DNA from: Dyella terrae
GTDB lineage: Bacteria; Pseudomonadota; Gammaproteobacteria; Xanthomonadales; Rhodanobacteraceae
Length of the DNA: 64,000 nt
Assembly: GCF_004322705.1 (NCBI RefSeq)
Contig: NZ_SIZZ01000003.1
Coordinates: 396,302 to 460,301 of the forward strand
Direction: 5' to 3'
A program made the position numbers and the translations under genes. The notes beneath the pieces were generated by a model. It was not told the origin of the DNA. It made no database searches and worked only from the letters and a program-made list of their open reading frames with translations. Below, one piece after another: positions 16,122 to 24,661 of the stretch (the stretch's first letter is position 1; every line of letters begins with the position of its first letter).

Positions 16122-17366
16122 TTACTGATTCTTGACCCCGGCATCCTTGAGGCTTTCCAGCTTGGACAGGTCCACAGTGCCGACCGCTTCCTTCAGCTGA
16201 TCCACGCTGTCCACCTGGCCGCTGGCCTTGACCGTGAAGCGCTTGCCGACGACCACGCTGAAGGTGCCGTCGTTGCTCTGCTTGTCCCAGGATTCCTGCA
16301 CCAGGCGACCGTTCTGGCTGTATGTCTTTTCGTAGCCGTGCTCGGTGCTTTGTTCCTGTTCCGGCGCCATGGCGCTGGCCATTTCCATCATGCCCTTCAT
16401 GCTGCCGGTGTCGACGACTTCCAGTTCGATGCTGTGGTTGCCGTCGGTGTACTGGGCGCGGGCCGTGGTGACCTGCATGCCCATGGCGGCATTGCGTTCG
16501 GCGCTGAGATTCTCGCGCTTCCAGCCCAGCACGCTATCGGGCAGGAAGCCGCGCATCTGGTCGGCCGACAGCGACTGCACGTTGCCGTCGTTGCCCATGG
16601 CGGCGCCCATCACCTTGCTCATGGCCGCGTTCTGCGCTGCCGTGTCGCCGGATTTCTGGGCCGCTTCGAGTTCCTTGTTGGCCGCTTCGGCGCGTTCGCC
16701 CATGGCGGCCAGCTTGCCCATGGCGCTGTCCTTGTCGAAGGTGACGTGGCCGGTCTGGTTGGGCAGGTTCATGCCGCCCATCACGGCGGACGCGAAGATG
16801 CCGCCAACGATGGCGCCCACGGCCAGCGACAGCAGGATGCCGATGATCACCGAAACGGCCGTATAGCCGGCCGACTTCTCGACCGGGCTGCGCATGGTGT
16901 GCGGCAGGCCCAGGTACATCAGGTAGATGGCGTAGACCAGGCCGGCGATCGACACCAGCCAGCCGATCCAGGGGATGAGCACCGCGACGCTGGCGACCCA
17001 GTAGGCAGTCCACGAATAAGCGATGACCTTCAGCGCCTGCACGCTGCTCTTCTGGCCGCCGAAACTCGGCGCCAGGGCGCTGACGATCAGGGCCAGCACG
17101 TACAGCACGGCCAGGCTCAGGGCGTAGCTGACGATCAGCATGCCGATGCCGGCGCCGACCGGCACGCGGAAGGACATGCCCAGGGCGCTGGTGCCCAGCA
17201 GGCTGTCCTTGATGAAGCGGGCCACCAGGGGCAGGGCAGCGAGCCACAGGATGTAACCCGTATACAGGCCCTGGATGGTGGCCGGTTCGGCGCCGATCTT
17301 TGGCCACTCGGTCTGCGGCGTGGTCAGGACGGCTTTGGCGCGTGCAATGATTTTTCCGAAATCCAT
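16122..17366 (-). CDS. Yip1-family membrane protein with long C-terminal soluble domain
   Basis: A 414-aa protein. Residues 1-210 hold a Yip1-type module: the amphipathic MDFGKIIARAKAVLTTP opening and five to six membrane segments (IQGLYTGYILWLAALPLV through VSVIIGILLSLAVGAIVGG). Residues 215-414 are soluble, with coiled-coil-like AANKELEAAQ and a beta-rich tail (YTDGNHSIELEVVDT, VVVGKRFTVKASG). The start at 17366 is preferred because GGGGAG precedes it and the Yip1 signature begins there; two further upstream in-frame starts exist (17378, 17381). Function unknown; bacterial Yip1 proteins are poorly studied. Confidence 0.75.
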   Translation of the reverse strand: MDFGKIIARAKAVLTTPQTEWPKIGAEPATIQGLYTGYILWLAALPLVARFIKDSLLGTSALGMSFRVPVGAGIGMLIVSYALSLAVLYVLALIVSALAPSFGGQKSSVQALKVIAYSWTAYWVASVAVLIPWIGWLVSIAGLVYAIYLMYLGLPHTMRSPVEKSAGYTAVSVIIGILLSLAVGAIVGGIFASAVMGGMNLPNQTGHVTFDKDSAMGKLAAMGERAEAANKELEAAQKSGDTAAQNAAMSKVMGAAMGNDGNVQSLSADQMRGFLPDSVLGWKRENLSAERNAAMGMQVTTARAQYTDGNHSIELEVVDTGSMKGMMEMASAMAPEQEQSTEHGYEKTYSQNGRLVQESWDKQSNDGTFSVVVGKRFTVKASGQVDSVDQLKEAVGTVDLSKLESLKDAGVKNQ

Positions 17367-17590
17367 GGTGCTCCCCATCAATGGCGTGTTTGCATCCGGC
17401 GCATTCTGGGCGCCGCGCGTGACAAATCGAACTGGCTGCCGGGCTTAGGCTCTTTGGCAGGTGCGACGGGGTCGTTCGATGGCCGCCCCGCCCCCGTTCG
17501 CCGACGGCGCGTACGCCCGCGCTCTGGCAGCGTTACCGGGCCGCAGCCTGCTACCATTGTCGACCCGATGTCCAGTCTGGAGTTTGTCCC

Positions 17591-17797
17591 ATGTCGCGTT
17601 CCCCTGCGGCGGCAGAGCTGATCCCGGCCAATGCCGAAAATCGTTATGAAGTGACGCGCAAGGACCTGCCGCTGTCCTGCCCGATGCCCGGCATGGCCCT
17701 GTGGAACTCCCACCCGAAGGTCTACCTGCCGGTGGTCGAAGATGGCGGTGAATCGACCTGTCCCTACTGTGGCGCCCATTACGTGCTGCGCGACTGA
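17591..17797 (+). CDS. zf-CHCC zinc-finger domain protein
   Basis: A 68-aa protein with the zf-CHCC pattern: PLSCPMPGMALWNSHPKVYLPV and then STCPYCGAHYVL, giving the CxnHxnCxxC ligands. Related domains occur in the mitochondrial complex I subunit NDUFS6, and small bacterial versions are usually placed next to envelope or respiratory genes. GGAG lies 8 nt before the ATG. It directly precedes the glycosyltransferase gene, but a 70-bp gap leaves co-transcription uncertain. Confidence 0.88.
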   Translation: MSRSPAAAELIPANAENRYEVTRKDLPLSCPMPGMALWNSHPKVYLPVVEDGGESTCPYCGAHYVLRD

Positions 17798-17870
17798 CCG
17801 GCCACCGGGTCCATGACCCGGAAATGTTACAGAATGTGAATTTGGGCATGATTTCTGCTTGTCTCCAGGG

Positions 17871-19019
17871 ATGAAGGCATTTATTGAACCGATCATGTCC
17901 GCCGTCGCCGCACCAACCCGGTCCCTGACCGTCGTCCAGCTGATCCCGGCCCTCGAGTCCGGCGGGGCGGAGCGGTCTGCGCTGGAGGTGGCACGGGCAT
18001 TGGTTCAGGCCGGCCATCGTTCGGTGGTCGTCTCGGCCGGCGGTCGCCTGGTCGAGCAGCTCAAGGCCGAGGGCAGCGAGCACATCACGCTCGATATCGG
18101 TACCAAGTCGCTGCGCACGCTGACCCGCGTGGGTGCCTTGCGGCGCGCGCTGGCCGAGATCCGGCCCGACATCGTCCACGCACGCTCGAGGCTTCCGGCC
18201 TGGCTGGGCTGGTGGGCGCTGAAGGGTCTGCCGCAGCGCGCGCATTTCGTGACCACGGTGCACGGGCTGAACTCGCCCGGTCGTTACAGCGCCATCCTGC
18301 TGCGCGGCGAGCGGGTTATCGCGGTCTCGCAGACCATGCGTGACTACGTGCTCAGCCATTACCCCTGGCTGGAGCCGTCCAAGGTGCGAGTCATCCCGCG
18401 CGGCATCGACCCGCAGGCCTTTCCGTATGGCCACCGCCCGGACGATGCCTGGCGCAAGGCATTCTTCGAAGAATTCCCGGCTCTCACGGGCGCACCGCTG
18501 CTGACCCTGCCGGGTCGCGGCACGCGTCTGAAGGGTCATCACGATGCCATTGAGCTGGTGTCGGAACTCAAGCGCCGCGGCATCGATGCGCGCCTGCTCC
18601 TGCTGGGCGTGATCGAGGCCGGTCGCGAGCATTACGTGGCCGAGCTGCGTGAGCTGATTCGTGCGCGTGGCGTGGAATCGCAGGTGGTTCTGACGCCGCC
18701 GCGTGGCGACGTGCGCGATGTGTACGCCGTTTCGTCGCTGATCCTCCAGTTGTCGAACAAGCCAGAATCCTTCGGCCGCACCGTCGTCGAAGCGCTGTCG
18801 TTGTGCCGTCCGGTGCTGGGCTATGCACATGGCGGCGTCGGCGAGCTGCTGGCCGAGTTGTATCCCGCTGGCCGCGTGCCCGTGGGTGACCGCGAGCGCC
18901 TGGTCGAGCGCGCGGCCGAGCTGCTTCGCGTCGCACCCCCCATCCCGATGCTGCAGAGCTATCGCCTGTCCGACATGCAGCAGGCCACCTTGTCCTTGTA
19001 CGACGAAGTCGTCGCCTGA
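17871..19019 (+). CDS. Family-4-like glycosyltransferase (LPS/polysaccharide)
   Basis: A 382-aa GT-B glycosyltransferase. The N-terminal domain opens with VVQLIPALESGGAERSALE, typical of GT4 enzymes. The C-terminal domain has the EX7E motif in PESFGRTVVE and the sugar-nucleotide-site loop YAHGGVGELL. It probably adds a hexose to LPS or another lipid-linked glycan on the cytoplasmic side. The first ATG of the frame (17871) is used; ATG 17895 (MSAVAAP) is also possible, and neither has a strong ribosome-binding site. It begins a run of envelope genes on the plus strand: glycosyltransferase, ligase-like protein, second glycosyltransferase. Confidence 0.87.
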   Translation: MKAFIEPIMSAVAAPTRSLTVVQLIPALESGGAERSALEVARALVQAGHRSVVVSAGGRLVEQLKAEGSEHITLDIGTKSLRTLTRVGALRRALAEIRPDIVHARSRLPAWLGWWALKGLPQRAHFVTTVHGLNSPGRYSAILLRGERVIAVSQTMRDYVLSHYPWLEPSKVRVIPRGIDPQAFPYGHRPDDAWRKAFFEEFPALTGAPLLTLPGRGTRLKGHHDAIELVSELKRRGIDARLLLLGVIEAGREHYVAELRELIRARGVESQVVLTPPRGDVRDVYAVSSLILQLSNKPESFGRTVVEALSLCRPVLGYAHGGVGELLAELYPAGRVPVGDRERLVERAAELLRVAPPIPMLQSYRLSDMQQATLSLYDEVVA

Positions 19020-19105
19020 GCCTTTCGGCGGCGCCACGTGCCGCCAGCTGCGCGTTGAAAGGTGGTGCAGCGCCTACAATGGGGCAGCCCATGCCAAGGA
19101 CTTCC

Positions 19106-20371
19106 ATGCGCGCCCTAGCGTCCGCCCTTCGTTCGCCCCTGTTGCCCTTCTGGCTGGTCATCGCCTTGCTGCCGATCGGTCGCAGCTCCGAGCTGGGCAC
19201 GTTCCTGTGCTTGCTGGGCACCATCCTCTTGTTTGTCCGGCAGCCGCGGGCGCTGAGCGATCACACGGGCGCGCGGGTGCTGCTGTGGATAATGGGCGCT
19301 TACATCGTTGCCGCGCTGGTTTCTTCCATCGACTCGGTGGCTCCCGGGAAAAGCTGGTCGACCGTGGCTTCGCTGTTGCGTTATGTCCCGCTCGGTCTTT
19401 ATGCGTGTTTCGCGATTCGTTGGGAGTCGCGCCTGCATGCGCTCTATTACGCCGTGGCCGCGGTGATCGCCTTGTGGGTGGTCGACGCCTGGGTGCAGGC
19501 GTTGACGGGCTGGAGTCTGGGCGGTCATGCGCAGGCTGAGCGCGTCTCCGGAATCTTTGGCGCCGAGCATCTGAAACTCGGTCCCGTGCTGGCCGTCCTC
19601 GCGCCTTTCGCACTCTGGGCCGCGCGGGAGCGTTGGGGCGTGTGGGGCCTGATCGGTGCGTTCCTTATCATGCTCGGTCCCGTGTTGCTTGCCGGGTCGC
19701 GCGCCGCGTGGATCAGCTATGCCGTTGTCGCCGTGGCGTTCGCCTGGCATGAGGCGCGTTCGCCGCGTCGGTTCCTGATCATCTGCATGGCGGGGTTGCT
19801 GGCCGCGCTCGCGGCAGGTGGCATCGCCTGGAAAACGTCCGAGCGCTTCCAGGCGCGCATGGATCGCACGCTGGTTGCCCTGAAGGGTTCCGACCAGGCG
19901 GTTGATGAAGCGCTGACCGGTCGCCTTGCGATCTGGCGCACGAGCGTGCGCATGTTCGAAGCGCATCCCGTCAACGGCGTTGGCGTGCGCGCGTATCGCT
20001 ATGCGTATCCGCAGTTCGCCCCGGCCAATGATCACTTCGTCGTCTCTGACGAGGCTTGCGGCGCGGGCGAAGGTGCCTGCCACGCGCATCAGTGGGTACT
20101 CGAAGTGCTGACCGAAACGGGTGTCCTGGGTCTGCTGCTGTGGCTGAGTGCGCTGGGCCTGGCAATCGCCACCTATGTGCGCGCAGGTGCGCAGGCGCGA
20201 CGCCATGCGTTTGTGCCCACGGTGGCGCTGCTGGCCATGCTGTTTCCCTTGAACACGCATCTGGCCTTCTATTCGTCCTGGTGGGGCTTGCTGTTCGCCT
20301 GGTTGCTGGGCCTGTGGTGTGCGGCGCTGTTCGTCTTTGCCGGCGCCCCGCGAGGGAAAGTGCATGGCTGA
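19106..20371 (+). CDS. O-antigen ligase/polymerase-family membrane protein
   Basis: A 421-aa polytopic inner-membrane protein with about ten to twelve membrane segments and a periplasmic loop before the last ones (about residues 295-325) containing GACHAHQWVLEVLTETG, the Wzy_C/WaaL-type signature with conserved His. Such enzymes join O-antigen to lipid A-core or polymerise repeat units. The ATG at 19106 is chosen because AAGGA lies 5 nt before it. Its last 8 bp overlap the start of the next glycosyltransferase (ATGGCTGA), so the two are translationally coupled. Confidence 0.85.
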   Translation: MRALASALRSPLLPFWLVIALLPIGRSSELGTFLCLLGTILLFVRQPRALSDHTGARVLLWIMGAYIVAALVSSIDSVAPGKSWSTVASLLRYVPLGLYACFAIRWESRLHALYYAVAAVIALWVVDAWVQALTGWSLGGHAQAERVSGIFGAEHLKLGPVLAVLAPFALWAARERWGVWGLIGAFLIMLGPVLLAGSRAAWISYAVVAVAFAWHEARSPRRFLIICMAGLLAALAAGGIAWKTSERFQARMDRTLVALKGSDQAVDEALTGRLAIWRTSVRMFEAHPVNGVGVRAYRYAYPQFAPANDHFVVSDEACGAGEGACHAHQWVLEVLTETGVLGLLLWLSALGLAIATYVRAGAQARRHAFVPTVALLAMLFPLNTHLAFYSSWWGLLFAWLLGLWCAALFVFAGAPRGKVHG

Positions 20372-21146
20372 GTCGTTGTCCGTCGTCGTCACCACGTATA
20401 ACAGCGCGGCGACGCTCGATGCCTGCCTGGCCAGCGTGCGGTGGGCGGATGACATCGTGGTGCTCGATTCCGGATCGACGGATGCGACGCTGGCCATCGC
20501 GGCGCATTACGGCGCACGCGTAGCCACGCAGCCCTTTGCTGGCTACAGCGCGCAGAAACAGGCGGCCATCGACCTGGCCCTGCATCGCTGGGTGCTGCTG
20601 CTGGATTCGGATGAGGCCGTGCCTGCCGATGCCGGCAAGACGATTCGCCAGGCACTTGTCCATCCGACGGAAGCGGGCTTCCTGATCTGGCGGCGCGAAT
20701 GGATTTTCTGGCAGTGGCAATCGTCGCGCAGCCGCCTCAATCACTACGTACGCCTGTTCGATCGCCAGCGCGCGCGCATGAGCAACCACCAGGTGCACGA
20801 GGAAGTGCAGGTCGACGGGCGTGTCGGCGTGCTGGACGTGGTGCTCGACCACTACGGCGAGCGTGACATCGCCGGGCGCGTCGACAAAGCCAATCGCTAT
20901 TCCACCCTGCAGGTCGCGGACCTGGGGGGCAAGGGCCGGCGCGGCGTGCGGATGCGCATGCTCACCAATGCCACGGCAGCGTTCTTTCGTTACTACCTGT
21001 TGCGCGGCCACTGGCGCTCGGGCTGGGCAGGTTTCATTGCCGCCCGGATCCACGCCTTCTACGCGTTCCTCAAGTACGCCAAGCTTTACGAGGCCACGCG
21101 TGCGAACGCGCGGGAACAGCGCCTGCCCGGCAACGACGCCGACTGA
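20364..21146 (+). CDS. Glycosyltransferase family 2, WaaE/KdtX-like
   Basis: A 260-aa GT-A enzyme. SLSVVVTTYNSAATLDACL is the GT2 opening, DSGSTDAT the nucleotide site and LDSDE the DxD metal site. The pattern NHQVHEEVQVDG and the C-terminal RYYLLRGHWRSG with aromatic end match the WaaE/KdtX group, which adds a glucose to heptose in the LPS inner core. waaA sits 2 kb downstream, supporting a core-LPS role. ATG 20364 overlaps the ligase gene stop by 8 bp. Converges tail-to-tail with the VirK/YbjX gene. Confidence 0.86.
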   Translation: MAESLSVVVTTYNSAATLDACLASVRWADDIVVLDSGSTDATLAIAAHYGARVATQPFAGYSAQKQAAIDLALHRWVLLLDSDEAVPADAGKTIRQALVHPTEAGFLIWRREWIFWQWQSSRSRLNHYVRLFDRQRARMSNHQVHEEVQVDGRVGVLDVVLDHYGERDIAGRVDKANRYSTLQVADLGGKGRRGVRMRMLTNATAAFFRYYLLRGHWRSGWAGFIAARIHAFYAFLKYAKLYEATRANAREQRLPGNDAD

Positions 21147-22061
21147 TCAGGCTGCCTTGACCACCGGCACCGGCTGATGGTGCAGGGCGCCGGCGAGCAG
21201 GGCGCAGGCTTCCTGACGAAGGGCTTCGCGCTTGCGGAACGCGGAGCGGTGCTTGCTTTCCACGTCCATTTCGCTGCGCAAGGCCTCGCGCACGGGCAAG
21301 GCATAAAAGCCATCGGCAAGCGGCTCCCCGAGGCATTCCGTCCAGAAGCTGTCGTAGTCGGCCTTGATCTTGTCCGCCTCGAGCGCGAACGGGTGGGCGT
21401 GGTTGCTCACGCCGCGCACTTGCACGGCCTGGGTCAGCTGGCCAATGGCAAGGACCAGGGAGTAGAGCAGGTTCTTCGGGCGCAGGCCGTGGCATTGCTT
21501 GGTGAGCTCGCGCACCGCATCGCGACCCAGTTCGGCCGCGGCGCCCTGGACGCAGCCGATCATCAGCGTGCGGCCGTTGTCGGCAACCGTAAAGATCATC
21601 GACGAGAGCACCTGGCCCTGCGTATTGGCCAGGCACAGCGCCATTTCGCCTTCGCGACTGCGTCCGGTGGGACGACGCAATTCGATCAGCAGTTCACTGC
21701 CGTCCTTCAGGCTGACCGCACCCAGCACGGAGCGACCTTGCAGGTAGATCGCATCAACGATAGGGCGCGGAAAGTTCGCGAAGACGTACTGAAAATGTCC
21801 CTGGATAATTTCGATGCGACGGGCACGGCCGAGGCGACGATTGATGTACGCGTGATGCCAGCGTTCAAGAAGGCGCGGGTCGTGCGCAAGCATGGCGCTG
21901 AGTCGATCGGAGCCGTAGATGGTTTTCAGCCATGTCCCCTGGCGGCCGGGCATGCGCAGGCTGCGGCCAAGGTATTTCAGGCCGGATGCAATTCGCTTGG
22001 TCGTTGACCCGCGCCAGTCATGACGACCGTGCAGCGAGCGAAGGAAGAGCCGGATGGACAT
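21147..22061 (-). CDS. VirK/YbjX family protein (DUF535)
   Basis: A 304-aa protein with the DUF535 pattern: GSDRLSAMLAHDPRLLERWHH near the start, then RRIEIIQGHFQYV, and ADYDSFWTECLGEPL toward the end. Family members (VirK, YbjX) are linked to outer-membrane integrity and resistance to antimicrobial peptides. Its place between a core-LPS glycosyltransferase and lpxL fits that. ATG 22061 is preferred to an upstream TTG at 22076, though no strong ribosome-binding site precedes either. Its stop abuts the stop of the glycosyltransferase gene with no spacer. Confidence 0.85.
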   Translation of the reverse strand: MSIRLFLRSLHGRHDWRGSTTKRIASGLKYLGRSLRMPGRQGTWLKTIYGSDRLSAMLAHDPRLLERWHHAYINRRLGRARRIEIIQGHFQYVFANFPRPIVDAIYLQGRSVLGAVSLKDGSELLIELRRPTGRSREGEMALCLANTQGQVLSSMIFTVADNGRTLMIGCVQGAAAELGRDAVRELTKQCHGLRPKNLLYSLVLAIGQLTQAVQVRGVSNHAHPFALEADKIKADYDSFWTECLGEPLADGFYALPVREALRSEMDVESKHRSAFRKREALRQEACALLAGALHHQPVPVVKAA

Positions 22062-22199
22062 GAAGGTGCGCAACAATTGCAGTGATCCGCGCGCTTTCTA
22101 CGCGAGCAATCTGTCGTTGGCCTGTCATGCGTCGCATGCGTTCAGTTGCGGTCTCACTGACGCGGAATTCCTTGCGACAAAGTGTCGCGAGGCTTGCGC

Positions 22200-23126
22200 T
22201 CAGTAAACGTTGGGCATGCCCGGCGGACGCGTCTTGAAACGCTTGTGCACCCAGAGGTATTGCTCGGGCGCTTCACGCACCATCTGCTCGATGCATGCGT
22301 TGACGCGCGCGGTGTCGTCCAGCGTGTCCTTGCCGGGGAAGTCGTTCAGCGGTGCACCCAGGCGCAGCGCATAGCCCTGGTTGCCGGGCAGGCGGCGATG
22401 GAAGAAAGGGATCACCACGGCGCCGGACATGCGGGCCAGGTGGTGCGTCGCCGTGATGGTCGCCGCCGGCACGCCGAAGAACGGCACGAACACGTTGTCC
22501 TTGCTGCGCATGTCCTGATCCGGCGCATACCAGAGCGTTCCGCCGTGCTTGAGATATTTCACCGTGCCGCGGATGTCATCCTTGTCGAACATGGCCTCCG
22601 CGTAACCGAGGCGCGCGCGCAACACGGCCCACTCGAACACGTCCGAGTCCATCCGGCGATACATGCCGGAGATGCGGATATGCCGCGAGACCAGGCGTGC
22701 ACACAGCTCAAGGTGGGAGAAGTGACCACCGACCAGCAATACGCCCTTGCCTTGCGCGCGTGCCTGTTCAAGATGCTCGACGCCCTCGAAGGTGAGCGGC
22801 ACGTTGGCAATGGCGCGATCGGAGCCCATCCAGCCCAGCGCGAACTCCACCATCATCAGGCCGATGTCGCGCAGGTGCGCATCGACGAGTCTGGCCCGTT
22901 CGGCGGCCGACAGTTCCGGAAAGCAAAGGTCAATGTTGACCTCGGCGATGTGTCGGCGCGGCGAGGGAAAGCGCTCGATCAGCCAGCCCAGCCCGCGCCC
23001 GGCGGCCATCAGCCAGGGGCGGGGCAGCGACGCCACCAGCTTGAGCACGCCCACGCCGATCCACGCCGGCCAGTGGGAAGGCCAGAGCAGGCTGCGTTGG
23101 AAGCGGGGTCGAGGGGCACCGGGCAT
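22200..23126 (-). CDS. lpxL: Lipid A late acyltransferase (LpxL/HtrB family)
   Basis: Transfers a secondary acyl chain to Kdo-lipid A precursor. The 308-aa protein has the HX4E acyltransferase motif as HFSHLE (about residues 134-139), an N-terminal membrane-associated segment and the family's DQDMRSKDNVFVPFFG and YLWVHKRFKTRP. Which acyl chain it uses cannot be told. It is divergent from waaA with 74 bp between, so Kdo addition and secondary acylation share one control region. Confidence 0.9.
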   Translation of the reverse strand: MPGAPRPRFQRSLLWPSHWPAWIGVGVLKLVASLPRPWLMAAGRGLGWLIERFPSPRRHIAEVNIDLCFPELSAAERARLVDAHLRDIGLMMVEFALGWMGSDRAIANVPLTFEGVEHLEQARAQGKGVLLVGGHFSHLELCARLVSRHIRISGMYRRMDSDVFEWAVLRARLGYAEAMFDKDDIRGTVKYLKHGGTLWYAPDQDMRSKDNVFVPFFGVPAATITATHHLARMSGAVVIPFFHRRLPGNQGYALRLGAPLNDFPGKDTLDDTARVNACIEQMVREAPEQYLWVHKRFKTRPPGMPNVY

Positions 23127-23200
23127 GAGGCCGGCGATTGTAGCAGCCGGCCTTGATCGGGGGCTGGCTATACTGCTGGCTTCGCTGAAGGGGCTCGACG

Positions 23201-24466
23201 TTGCGCTATCTCTACACCCTGGCCATGTACCTGGTGACGCCGATCATCGTGCTGCGTCTGCTGGCGCGTGGCGTTCGCTATCGCGACTACCACCGGCGCT
23301 GGCGCGAACGCTTCGGCTTCTACGATCTGCCGCCCGTGCGCGGCAGCATCTGGGTCCACGCGGTGTCGGTAGGCGAGGTGAATGCTGCCGAGCCGCTGAT
23401 CAAGGCCTTGCGCGAGGAGTACACCAACGCGCCGCTGGTGGTGACCACGGTGACCCCGACGGGGTCCGAGCGTGTGCGCCAGCTCTTTGGCAATAGTGTC
23501 TCTCACGTCTATCTGCCCTACGACTTGCCCTTTGCGGTGTCGCGATTCATGAAGCGCGTGCGTCCGCGCCTGGCGATCATCGTGGAAACCGAGATCTGGC
23601 CGAACCTGTACTTCGCGTGCAAAAAACGCGGCATTCCGCTGATGATCGTCAATGCGCGACTGTCCGAGCGATCGCTGCGCGGTTATCGACCGATGCAGGG
23701 ACTGGTGCGTTCGGCGCTGAGCTGCGTGCGCCAGATCGCCGCGCAATCGCGCACGGATGCCGCGCGCTATCGCTCGCTGGGCATGGATCCTTCGCGCATC
23801 CTGGTCAGCGGCAACCTGAAGTTCGACATGCCGGTGCCGTATGACGCGGTGCCGGCGGGCGACGCGCTGCGTCAGCAATGGGGCAGGCTGCGGCCGGTCT
23901 GGATTGCCGGCAGCACGCACGAAGGCGAGGAGCTGGCGATACTCGAGGCACATCTCGAAGTGCTCAAGCGACTGCCGGACGCCTTGCTGCTCATCGCGCC
24001 GAGGCATCCCGAGCGCTTCAAGATGGTGGAGAACTCCGTTCGCAGCCTTGGGTTTTCCACGGCCACGCGCAGCACCGATCGCGTACCGACGGCCGCGCAC
24101 CAGGTGTTCGTCATCGATGCGATGGGCGAGCTGATGCAGTTCTACGCCGCGGCCGATCTCGCCTTTGTCGGTGGCAGTCTCGTGCCCATCGGTGGCCACA
24201 ACGTGCTCGAGCCGGCGGCGCTGTCCAAGCCGGTGCTGGTGGGGCCGCACACGTTCAATTTCGAGGAAATCACGCTCACCCTGATTCGCGAGGGTGCCGG
24301 TGCCAGGGTCGACAGTAGCGATGCCCTTGGCGGCGATGTGCTCAAACTCCTGTTGGACCAGGGGCGCCGCGCGCAGATGGGCACGCGCGCCAAAGTGGTG
24401 TTCGACAGTGAGCGCGGCGCGGTGAAGCGCGTGATGGAACTGATTGACCGCCAGTTGCAGGAGTAG
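23201..24466 (+). CDS. waaA: 3-deoxy-D-manno-octulosonic acid (Kdo) transferase
   Basis: Adds Kdo to lipid IVA, the first step of LPS core. At 421 aa it fits the family. Marks are the N-terminal anchor (RYLYTLAMYLVTP), HAVSVGEVNAAEPLI, VETEIWPN, and the CMP-Kdo site GGSLVPIGGHNVLEPA. The TTG start at 23201 is chosen: AAGGGG lies 7 nt upstream and the translated N-terminus aligns with the E. coli enzyme; the first ATG (23225) would cut the membrane anchor. Ends before a palindromic repeat and a long hairpin shared with tolC. Confidence 0.95.
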   Translation: MRYLYTLAMYLVTPIIVLRLLARGVRYRDYHRRWRERFGFYDLPPVRGSIWVHAVSVGEVNAAEPLIKALREEYTNAPLVVTTVTPTGSERVRQLFGNSVSHVYLPYDLPFAVSRFMKRVRPRLAIIVETEIWPNLYFACKKRGIPLMIVNARLSERSLRGYRPMQGLVRSALSCVRQIAAQSRTDAARYRSLGMDPSRILVSGNLKFDMPVPYDAVPAGDALRQQWGRLRPVWIAGSTHEGEELAILEAHLEVLKRLPDALLLIAPRHPERFKMVENSVRSLGFSTATRSTDRVPTAAHQVFVIDAMGELMQFYAAADLAFVGGSLVPIGGHNVLEPAALSKPVLVGPHTFNFEEITLTLIREGAGARVDSSDALGGDVLKLLLDQGRRAQMGTRAKVVFDSERGAVKRVMELIDRQLQE

Positions 24467-24490
24467 GGCGCTCGCTACGCGAGCGGTGAA

Positions 24491-24592
24491 TTCGCCCGCT
24501 GAGCGGGCTGTAAACGGTCAACAGGTAAGAGCAGGCAACGCCTTCGCTTCTGCTGTTCACCGTTTACCGTTTACAGCCCGCGCAGCGGGCGA
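24491..24592. repeat. Palindromic intergenic element, copy 1
   Basis: Outer arms CGCCCGCTGAGCGGGCTGT and ACAGCCCGCGCAGCGGGCG are inverted; inside them TAAACGGT and ACCGTTTA arms flank a variable centre. The same plan recurs at 27978-28096 and 55594-55702, with a half copy at 35790-35820. Probably a MITE- or REP-like element. Confidence 0.85.
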
Positions 24593-24598
24593 TATCAC

Positions 24599-24651
24599 GG
24601 CTCTAAACACACAAAAGCCGGGCTATGCCCGGCCTTTGTGCGTTTAGAGCC
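24599..24651. terminator. Long hairpin terminator shared by waaA and tolC
   Basis: A 53-bp near-perfect palindrome: GGCTCTAAAC and GTTTAGAGCC outside, GCCGGGC-TAT-GCCCGGC inside, with short A and T runs flanking the inner stem. It lies between convergent genes and can fold on both transcripts. Confidence 0.85.
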
Positions 24652-24661
24652 ATCCAGAGGA

